Positions 6,958 through 12,985 of a stretch of DNA of 14,415 nt are shown piece after piece. The stretch comes from CBDUQP01 sp965369385. GTDB taxonomy: Bacteria > Planctomycetota > Phycisphaerae > SM23-33. Below the pieces are notes generated by a model. The model searched no databases, had not been told where the DNA came from, and worked only from the letters and a program-made list of their open reading frames with translations. The position numbers and the translations under genes were made by a program. How positions within the stretch are numbered: position 1 is the first letter of the stretch; every line of letters starts with the position of its first letter. The stretch spans positions 1 to 14,415 of the forward strand of contig CBDUQP010000096.1 of assembly GCA_965369385.1 (NCBI GenBank), given 5' to 3'.

Positions 6958-7350
6958 ATGCAAATACCATCAAGAACAGAACGACGAGGCTTTACGCTCA
7001 TAGAAGCTGCGCTGGCGGCTGTGGTGTTGTCGATATCGCTCACGGTGATTCTCGGTAGCCTGGCGCAGTTCGGCGCTGCTGGCGCTGAGCTTCACCGATC
7101 CGCTAAGGCCTATGATATCGCAGCCGACCGTTTGAATTATGCAGCCCAGGCAGCGGGAGCATTGTCCACCGATAGCGGAAATGTGGACGCTGAAGGGATC
7201 AGCTACCAGTGGCAAATGGAGCGATCCGCAGCCCCGAATGCGGGCATAGTCAAGTTGGTGTGCACGGTAAGTTGGCGGCGGAGCGGCGAAGAAAGCCAGG
7301 TTAGCCTCACTCGTGGCGTGCTGGCAACGAATGAGCAGGACGGAGGTTGA
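6958..7350 (+). CDS. gspI: Minor pseudopilin GspI-like
   Basis: A 130-residue pseudopilin precursor with an 11-residue basic leader ending in ERRG. Cleavage is expected at G11|FTLIE (Glu16 at +5), followed by a hydrophobic helix (AALAAVVLSISLTVILGSL). GspI typically is the smallest minor pseudopilin and forms the tip with GspJ and GspK, which agrees with length and position. I choose ATG 6958; a TTG at 6946 in the same frame would add four residues, and neither has a clear ribosome binding site. The stop overlaps the TTG that opens the gspJ frame (TTGA at 7347-7350). Confidence 0.83.
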   Translation: MQIPSRTERRGFTLIEAALAAVVLSISLTVILGSLAQFGAAGAELHRSAKAYDIAADRLNYAAQAAGALSTDSGNVDAEGISYQWQMERSAAPNAGIVKLVCTVSWRRSGEESQVSLTRGVLATNEQDGG

Positions 7351-8039
7351 AGGCGATTACCACTCACCGGAAATGCTTTACTCTTATAGAGATGCTCCTG
7401 ACGTTGGTGATTGTATCGGTCATTGCACTGGCGGTTCAGGGGGTGGTTCGCTCGGGAATTGCTTCGCAGCGGCGGACTGCGTCGATGCTGGAGTCGGACC
7501 AGAGCGTCGGAGAGCTGGTGCGCAGGCTTGGACGTGACCTGCGACATGTTCGCCTCCAGATACCCGGAGCGAGCGGGGTTCTCGTGGGTGTTGGCGCAGA
7601 CGGTAACGCCGGGCTGCTTCGGATATCAACGAATTGCTCCTATGGCGATATTGCGGGCGAGCAGGTGTATTATTACCTGATGCCGCCTGAAGGTGACAAG
7701 CCGGCTATGCTCTTGCGGCGGAGTCGGCGGGCCAGCGCTCTGTGGAATGCAGACTTCCCTATGCCCGCATCGGGCGGTAATGATAGGGGCGATTCGCGAT
7801 CCGGAAAGGCCGCCTACGAGGTGCTCCTCAGCCGCGTCGATAGCTTCAGTTTGCGGTTCTATGACGGTTTGGAGTGGACAGGGCGTTGGAACTCTGCCGA
7901 CAAGGGTTCCCTGCCGCGGCTTGTGGAGTTGAATATCAGTATGACGGGGCAGTGGGGCGATCAGTACTCTTACCCGCGGACGCTTTCGATTCCGATTGAG
8001 GGAATTCTGATATCGTCGGGACAGGGGGCAGAGCAATGA
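7347..8039 (+). CDS. gspJ: Minor pseudopilin GspJ-like, with Cys before the cleavage site
   Basis: A 230-residue pseudopilin precursor (numbered from TTG 7347). The motif is HRKC10|FTLIEML with Glu at +5 and a hydrophobic helix (MLLTLVIVSVIALAVQGVV). The GspJ-like domain includes the late segment SFSLRFYDG and the basic/polar WTGRWNS region. Cys replaces the near-invariant Gly at -1; a single base change (TGC versus GGC) accounts for it. The start is odd: no ATG or GTG precedes the motif. The only ordinary option is TTG 7347, which directly abuts GGAGG (7342-7346). ATT 7356 lies 9 nt after that site and would be an infC-like rare start giving 227 residues. The end overlaps gspK by 4 nt. Confidence 0.82.
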   Translation: MKAITTHRKCFTLIEMLLTLVIVSVIALAVQGVVRSGIASQRRTASMLESDQSVGELVRRLGRDLRHVRLQIPGASGVLVGVGADGNAGLLRISTNCSYGDIAGEQVYYYLMPPEGDKPAMLLRRSRRASALWNADFPMPASGGNDRGDSRSGKAAYEVLLSRVDSFSLRFYDGLEWTGRWNSADKGSLPRLVELNISMTGQWGDQYSYPRTLSIPIEGILISSGQGAEQ

Positions 8040-9358
8040 CCCGCTACCGCCACCGAAAGGGGCTGATACTGGTATTTGTGCTGTGGATCACGGTAATTCT
8101 CACTGTGGTTTGCCTGTCGCTTGCGGCTACGGTATTCCTGAACCAGAGCTCGCATCGGATTCGCCGTCGCGATATGAAGGTTCGTCAGGCGATGGGCAGC
8201 GGTTTGGCTCGTGCGAAAGCATCGCTGCTAGAAGATAGCGCCGCAGCCGACACTTCCGCGGACCAGTGGTGCACTGCCACAGGGTTTGGGTTCTCGCAAG
8301 ACGGCCTGACCGTGAGCGTGCGATCAGACGGTGGCGGGACTATGTCGCCGGGCCTGTCGGATGAATCTGCCAGGATCAATGCGAACGTGGCATCGGCGGA
8401 GGTGCTTGCCAGGCTCAGCGGTATGTCTCGCGCCGCAGCCGATGCGTTTGTGAGCCTGAGGCAGCGTGCGAGCGAGCAGATGCCAGCCGCGAGCGCAGTG
8501 GGCGAGATTGGTCCATTTACCAGCGATGGCGAGCTGGCAATGGCGCTGTCGCTAAGTCTAGCTTCTACGGTGGACGATAGTGATGGCGTGGCAGTTGCAA
8601 GTGCTGGTGAATATTGGTGTAATGCGTTTGGGGTGTCCCCGGACGTAGCGGCTGTAATGAGGCATCTCACCGTGTATACCCGCCAGAGGAATGTTGACTC
8701 ACAGGGGCGTAAGAGGGTAAATATTAACGAAGCTGGCGACTCGGAGATTACCGATTCGCTGGGAGAAGTTCTTACTGCTGAGCAGATAGAGGCAATCCTG
8801 AAGGCGAGATCCGCCGAACCTTATGGCAGCACAGGCGAGTTGCTTACCCGCCCATTGTTTGTTGGAGATGGAATTGGTCCGGGCACGGATGTGAGTATCA
8901 GTCCCGAGCAGCTTGCAGGCGTGATTGACCGGATAACCACCACAAGCAGTGAGGTGATAGTAGGCCTGGTCAACGTCAACACTGCTTCCGCGGAGGTGAT
9001 TGGTGCAATAAGCGGCCTTGATCAGGAGCGGGTGGACGCGATCCTTGCCCACAGAGAGTCGGTATCGCCAGACGAGCTTGGCAGCATCGGATGGTTGCTG
9101 CAAGTGTTAACGCCCCAAGAGTTTGTTGGGGTGTGTTCGCGAGTTGCCACTCGCAGCGCCCAGTTCAGGGCGTATGTGGTTGTCGAGGACGATTCGCCCG
9201 ATGTATTGTCGCACTCAGGCCGAAATGGAGCCCCACCAGTTGCCGCCGTCGGCGGTAGCAAAGACTGCGCCTTGATGATCCTTGAGCGGGATCAACGGAG
9301 ATGTTCCGTGTTGCTTTGGATGGACTGGAGACAAAGCGGCAATGCGGTCGATAATTGA
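8036..9358 (+). CDS. gspK: Minor pseudopilin GspK with repeated SAM/HhH-like modules
   Basis: A 440-residue precursor for the pseudopilus tip. The leader HRKG9 is followed by LILVFVLWITV; Glu at +5 is absent, which is normal for GspK. Three related segments resemble the T2SSK/helix-hairpin-helix modules: RINANVASAEVL from R113, RVNINEAGD from R227 and LVNVNTASAEVI from L311. The last is close to the ComEA-type VNVNTA signature. GspK proteins are commonly near 320 residues, so this one is long, with an apparent extra module. ATG 8036 overlaps the gspJ stop (ATGA) and has a G-rich site upstream (GGGGGCAGAG). The Cys-containing C-terminal region after about 380 is not recognised. Confidence 0.9.
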   Translation: MTRYRHRKGLILVFVLWITVILTVVCLSLAATVFLNQSSHRIRRRDMKVRQAMGSGLARAKASLLEDSAAADTSADQWCTATGFGFSQDGLTVSVRSDGGGTMSPGLSDESARINANVASAEVLARLSGMSRAAADAFVSLRQRASEQMPAASAVGEIGPFTSDGELAMALSLSLASTVDDSDGVAVASAGEYWCNAFGVSPDVAAVMRHLTVYTRQRNVDSQGRKRVNINEAGDSEITDSLGEVLTAEQIEAILKARSAEPYGSTGELLTRPLFVGDGIGPGTDVSISPEQLAGVIDRITTTSSEVIVGLVNVNTASAEVIGAISGLDQERVDAILAHRESVSPDELGSIGWLLQVLTPQEFVGVCSRVATRSAQFRAYVVVEDDSPDVLSHSGRNGAPPVAAVGGSKDCALMILERDQRRCSVLLWMDWRQSGNAVDN

Positions 9359-9530
9359 TAACCGAAAGGCCTAAATCCCCTTACGACTGTTCCTCTATCG
9401 CTCCGATTAAGGAATGATTTGGACAGGCAGGGACTTATGGCCCCCCCCGTCCCTTATTGGGACAAAGAACTTCACCAGGCGATCCATCGATAGGCATATG
9501 CCTTTGCAGATGGATTGAATCGTTTGCATA
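9359..9530 (+). promoter_or_regulatory. gspK-gspL intergenic region with alternative hairpins
   Basis: This 172-nt gap interrupts an otherwise tightly packed operon. AGGGAC (9429-9434) can pair with GTCCCT (9449-9454) around a 14-nt loop that includes a run of eight C (9441-9448). The same GTCCC (9449-9453) can instead pair with GGGAC (9459-9463) around TTATT. The two stems exclude each other. Neither is followed by a T-tract, so a classic terminator is not present. The gap splits the locus into E-K and L-D blocks and may hold an internal promoter or an RNA control element. Confidence 0.45.
9482..9515. repeat. Nested dyad just upstream of gspL
   Basis: ATCCATC (9482-9488) and GATGGAT (9509-9515) are a perfect 7-bp inverted repeat. 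They enclose AGGCATATGCCT (9492-9503), a perfect 12-bp palindrome. The structure ends 15 nt before the gspL ATG, in the place where a ribosome binding site would be expected. It could be an operator or an mRNA hairpin affecting gspL initiation. Confidence 0.5.
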
Positions 9531-11081
9531 ATGGCTAGTGGTTTTGAAATCCTCGCGGTTGATCTCTGCTCTGACGGGCTGAAGGTCGTCCAGATGACGC
9601 AGAGTGCCCAGGCTGTCGTCATGAGTCATTGGGCAAGCGCCAAATTCCCTGTTGACGCAGATGCGGGGCAGGTGGCTTCCGCTCTGACTGATGCGCTGCG
9701 CGAGGGCGGATTCACCGCCACGTCGGCTATCTTCGGTCTGCCAGCAGACAGGGGTTTTGTCCAATGTCGTCTGCCAGGCGAATCCGGAAGTGCGAAATCA
9801 CCCGAAAAGCTCAACTATGTCACCGATTCCTGGATTTTGCCCAACGGCGGCCAGGTCATGGGCGTGGCATCTCGCGATGACATAGCCAGGATGCAGCAGA
9901 TTGCAGCCTTGGCATCCCTGGAGTTGGTGGCGGTCGAGTTGCGATCTGTCGCATGCCTGACTGCGCTTGGAATTCTGGAAGTATCCAACACAGAGGGTCC
10001 GGTGTTGGGGATTGTCGCCGATGAAGACAGTGTTATGCTGTCTCTTGTTGATAATGGATCGCCGATTGTAGTCCAAAGCCGCGTCAGGCCAGAGCCTCGG
10101 TCGCAAGATGTGGTCTCATCCATAACGCAGACGTACAGGTTGGCGAAAATATCCGGATTGAATGTCGAGCCGGCATATGCAACAGTGATATGCCCCCAAT
10201 TGAGCAATGGTGCACTGGACAAGCTGCAGTCCGGTTTGGGTGTGCCTGTTGCGGTTGGATCTCCAGTTGAAGATCGCGTTGAGATGGCCGGCGGAGGCCC
10301 GGATGTGCCCGCAGACTATGCAGCCGCTGTTGGGCTTGGGCTTGAAGGCCTGGAGCACAAGGCCAAACCGGGTCACCATCCCGGAAGAACATCACGATCG
10401 GGTTCGCTCAACTTCCTCAAGCTTCCGGCAAAACGTCCGAAGTTCGTCTTCACCTGGCGGCAGGCTATCGCCCTGGCGGCGATGCTTCTGGTGGTTATTG
10501 CCGTGGCGTTGAGGGTGGACCTGGCCAACAGGCAGCGGAAACTGAAAAGCCTACGCGGGCAATATGCCAGGCGAGAGCCCGAACTGAAAAGCCGCCAGGC
10601 TCGCATAGCAAAATGCAAACTGTTGCGAGAGTATGTCTCACAGGCGAACTATGGCACAAGAATGTCGCACAGCCGCGTAGTCGATGAGGTCCGGGAGCTT
10701 TTTCCAGACAAAGACGAGGCCTACCTGACTCGCCTTGCGATGAAGTTTGACGTGGATCAGTTGCGATGGGTGATGACCCTGACAGGGCATTCCAGCGATT
10801 CGGAGGTACTTTACGAGTTCGTGAAGGAATTGAGCGAGTCGAAGATGTTCGAAAAGGCCGAACTGGCCGTGGTTGACGACATCCCCGAAACATCTGGGGC
10901 TTTCACCAAACGCTTCACCATAACCGTGGTGCTGGAGGCGGGCAATAATGACGCTTCCCTCAGAAGCACGAACCAATCTGAAAACCCAAGGCTCCAGAAC
11001 GCGAACAAAGGACTTATAGCCCAGAATGAACGCCAATCCCGGTCACTATTGACTTTTGAGGGAAGCGTCAATAATGCTTGA
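9531..11081 (+). CDS. gspL: GspL-like protein (PilM-like domain, membrane helix, PilN-like domain)
   Basis: A 516-residue bitopic inner-membrane protein. Residues about 5-285 resemble the actin-like PilM/GspL cytoplasmic fold, starting FEILAVDL and with the later YAAAVGLGLEGL typical of PilM-like ends. A single membrane helix runs about 309-329 (RQAIALAAMLLVVIAVALRV). A basic coiled-coil-like stretch follows (about 330-370), then a PilN/GspL ferredoxin-like domain. A polar Asn/Ser/Gln-rich tail of about 50 residues ends the protein. GspL recruits the GspE ATPase to the membrane and binds GspM. It starts at ATG 9531 with no visible Shine-Dalgarno sequence; a dyad ends 15 nt upstream. Its end overlaps gspM by 8 nt. 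Confidence 0.82.
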   Translation: MASGFEILAVDLCSDGLKVVQMTQSAQAVVMSHWASAKFPVDADAGQVASALTDALREGGFTATSAIFGLPADRGFVQCRLPGESGSAKSPEKLNYVTDSWILPNGGQVMGVASRDDIARMQQIAALASLELVAVELRSVACLTALGILEVSNTEGPVLGIVADEDSVMLSLVDNGSPIVVQSRVRPEPRSQDVVSSITQTYRLAKISGLNVEPAYATVICPQLSNGALDKLQSGLGVPVAVGSPVEDRVEMAGGGPDVPADYAAAVGLGLEGLEHKAKPGHHPGRTSRSGSLNFLKLPAKRPKFVFTWRQAIALAAMLLVVIAVALRVDLANRQRKLKSLRGQYARREPELKSRQARIAKCKLLREYVSQANYGTRMSHSRVVDEVRELFPDKDEAYLTRLAMKFDVDQLRWVMTLTGHSSDSEVLYEFVKELSESKMFEKAELAVVDDIPETSGAFTKRFTITVVLEAGNNDASLRSTNQSENPRLQNANKGLIAQNERQSRSLLTFEGSVNNA

Positions 11082-11616
11082 ACGCAAGAGAGAAAGGCTG
11101 CTGCTGGCGCTCGCGTTACTGCTGATAATGGTGGTTGTGCTCACCGAGTTTGTGTTTCCGCTGCTGGGAAGATCCTTTTCGCGAACTGATCTTGACGAGG
11201 AGATTGCCAGCCTGGAGGTCCGTCTGGATCAGGCCCGCAAGGCTACGGATTCGGCACTTCCCGACTCAATTGCGCAAGTTGTTCGCCAGGAGAGTAAGGC
11301 CAGGAGCGGTGACGAGATAGGAAAGAACAAGTTCCGACAGTATCTCGAATCTGTCGCAAAGGCAGACACACTCAAGACCACCACTCCTAAACTTATCGCC
11401 GAAAAGGAGATCGATGACGGTTTCCAGGCGTTGACGTATGAATTCACGATAGTTGGACCGGAAGATGAAATGTGGGATATGCTCACTATTCTGGAAAGCA
11501 GTCCGGAATTACTGAGGATAGATGGCGTCCAGATTTTTCGAGCTTCCACGGAAGAACGTACTGTGCGGATGAAGCTGACGGTCGCAACGATTGTGCGCGG
11601 GGGTGAGGAAACATGA
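11074..11616 (+). CDS. gspM: GspM/PilO-like protein
   Basis: A 180-residue protein with one N-terminal membrane helix (about 8-31, LLLALALLLIMVVVLTEFVF). A charged coiled-coil-like stretch (about 38-60) and a small alpha/beta periplasmic domain (about 75-175) follow, the layout of GspM and PilO. These proteins dimerise with GspL/PilN in the periplasm and stabilise it. I choose ATG 11074 because GAGGGAA lies about 9 nt upstream; the longer frame would start at TTG 11056. It overlaps the gspL end by 8 nt, and its own TGA overlaps the next start. Sequence similarity alone is low in this family, so order and topology carry the call. Confidence 0.75.
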   Translation: MLERKRERLLLALALLLIMVVVLTEFVFPLLGRSFSRTDLDEEIASLEVRLDQARKATDSALPDSIAQVVRQESKARSGDEIGKNKFRQYLESVAKADTLKTTTPKLIAEKEIDDGFQALTYEFTIVGPEDEMWDMLTILESSPELLRIDGVQIFRASTEERTVRMKLTVATIVRGGEET

Positions 11617-12326
11617 TGCGAAAAAGTGACCAGGTGAAAACCGGGCGTATGCAATTGGCGGCAGCAGGATTGCGGCTGTTGTGCGTCGCGTGCCTGCTGG
11701 TCTGCAGCGTGTGGTTCTGTTCGCGGGCTCAAGGCGCGGCCGTCTCGCCATCGCCCAAGGCTAAGGCCACAACACGTCCCACGCGAAAACGTACCCCCAG
11801 AAAGAGCCTGTTCTTCCCTGCTGTCGCCAGCGGGAGGCAGGAGACGAAAGCCCCCGTCGGCAAGAAGGTGAAGAACGAGTTTGTGCTAGTTGGTGTTGTG
11901 TGCTCTGGCAAGAAGCGGGCGGCGCTCATAAGGTATCCTGCGACTGACGTGAGCAGATGGGTGAACGCTGGGGAGAAGCTCGTGAACATGACAGTTGTCG
12001 CCGTTGATTCCAGGGGAGTTGAAGTGCAAGTGGCGGGCAGGCGTCGATCGCTTACGATCGGTCAGAGCAGCCAGTCATTGGATGTGGACCGCGGTGCGGA
12101 AGGGCAGAGTTTTGAAGTTGTAGGCGTATGTGCGACGGGGAAGAAACGTTTCGCTATGGTGAGACTTGTTGACGCCAAGCGGGTTGTGCGCGTGCGAGTG
12201 GGCGATGATGCCGGAAGCGGAAAACTGGCGAGCGTAAATCCGGGCGGAATAGTGCTGACCCTTGCCGATGGTAAACGGACAATTCCCGTCGGAAGCGGAT
12301 ATATGATAGAGAGCAAGGTGAGATGA
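11613..12326 (+). CDS. GspC/PilP-like protein with two tandem HR-like domains
   Basis: A 237-residue protein. A hydrophobic segment (about 15-38) acts as an anchor or signal, followed by a basic Thr/Pro/Lys linker (48-66, with TTRPTRK). Two homologous segments then appear, about 90-150 and 167-227. Each opens with VGV-x-C-x-x-GKKR, continues through a hydrophobic strand and a VGD/NAGEKL turn, and closes with G.....L.IG or VPVG. The pattern matches the beta-rich HR domain of GspC and PilP, which links the inner-membrane platform to the secretin N0 domain. Two copies in one protein are unusual. Start is ATG 11613 (overlapping the gspM TGA) or ATG 11616, which is better spaced from GAGG at 11605-11608. 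The end overlaps the lipoprotein gene by 4 nt. Confidence 0.65.
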   Translation: MMRKSDQVKTGRMQLAAAGLRLLCVACLLVCSVWFCSRAQGAAVSPSPKAKATTRPTRKRTPRKSLFFPAVASGRQETKAPVGKKVKNEFVLVGVVCSGKKRAALIRYPATDVSRWVNAGEKLVNMTVVAVDSRGVEVQVAGRRRSLTIGQSSQSLDVDRGAEGQSFEVVGVCATGKKRFAMVRLVDAKRVVRVRVGDDAGSGKLASVNPGGIVLTLADGKRTIPVGSGYMIESKVR

Positions 12327-12985
12327 GCGGATCATTCGGCACATTTAGAACGATAGCGAAGTTGGTTCTGATGGTGGTGTGTATTGCAGCCGTTGGCTGT
12401 CAGGACAAGGCCAAGCTTGCAGACTCACCCAAAGCCATCAAGGCGTCCGACAACAGGGAACTGGCAAAAAGATGGTATTACCAATGGGTGAATGAGCCTG
12501 ATAAACGTGGCACTGATGTTAGCGATATGCTGTTTGTCATGGGGTATCGTCACCGTGATTGGCGACCGCCGGCCGGGCCAGATGGATATGCACTTCGCGC
12601 GATATTGCTTTCCAAGGATGATGCCGGAGTGGCGGCGCCGGGGCGTTTTCAGGCCTTCGTGGTGCATCGGCCCCGTTCGTCTGCATCGGAGGCGATCTAT
12701 TGCTGGGACATAGACGAATCGGAGAGTCAACGTAGTTTCACGGACGACAAGTGGCCCGGTTACCTGCTCCAGCTTGATTGGGGCGGCGGGCTCGCGGGGC
12801 GTAGCGGAACATTTATGTTGGTCATTCGCTGGACGAGCAGTGATGGCAAGGTAAGGTTTACGAGAAACCTTGAGTTTGAGGATAAGATCTCCAATGAAGT
12901 TTCAACGACCACAAGACCGGCTACTGGCGGTGGCAGTGCTGGGGTTAGCAATATTGCTACCCAGCCTGCAATCAGCGGCAGGTGA
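12323..12985 (+). CDS. Lipoprotein of unknown function in the T2SS operon (pilotin/secretin accessory candidate)
   Basis: A 220-residue protein with a lipoprotein signal: basic start, hydrophobic LVLMVVCIAA and lipobox AVGC with Cys26 as the lipidated residue. Gln27-Asp28 follows; Asp at +2 favours the inner membrane by the E. coli rule, which may not apply here. The soluble domain (about 40-190) contains many aromatic residues and YQWVNEPDK, YRHRDWRPPAGPDG and FTRNLEFED segments; I do not recognise the fold. The last ~30 residues are a Ser/Thr/Gly/Ala-rich tail with TTTRPATGG. The gene overlaps the C-like gene by 4 nt and gspD by 92 nt, so it belongs to the operon. Position next to the secretin gene suggests a secretin-assembly role, which is inference only. 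Confidence 0.75.
   Translation: MSGSFGTFRTIAKLVLMVVCIAAVGCQDKAKLADSPKAIKASDNRELAKRWYYQWVNEPDKRGTDVSDMLFVMGYRHRDWRPPAGPDGYALRAILLSKDDAGVAAPGRFQAFVVHRPRSSASEAIYCWDIDESESQRSFTDDKWPGYLLQLDWGGGLAGRSGTFMLVIRWTSSDGKVRFTRNLEFEDKISNEVSTTTRPATGGGSAGVSNIATQPAISGR

Noticed and set aside
9429..9463. Rho-independent terminator after gspK
   Set aside because: Stems are present but no U-tract follows either one on the + strand.
9504..9532. TTGCAG-N17-CATAAT promoter-like match before gspL
   Set aside because: The -10 element overlaps the gspL start codon, so transcription would begin inside the gene; the protein needs its N-terminal FEILAVDL region.
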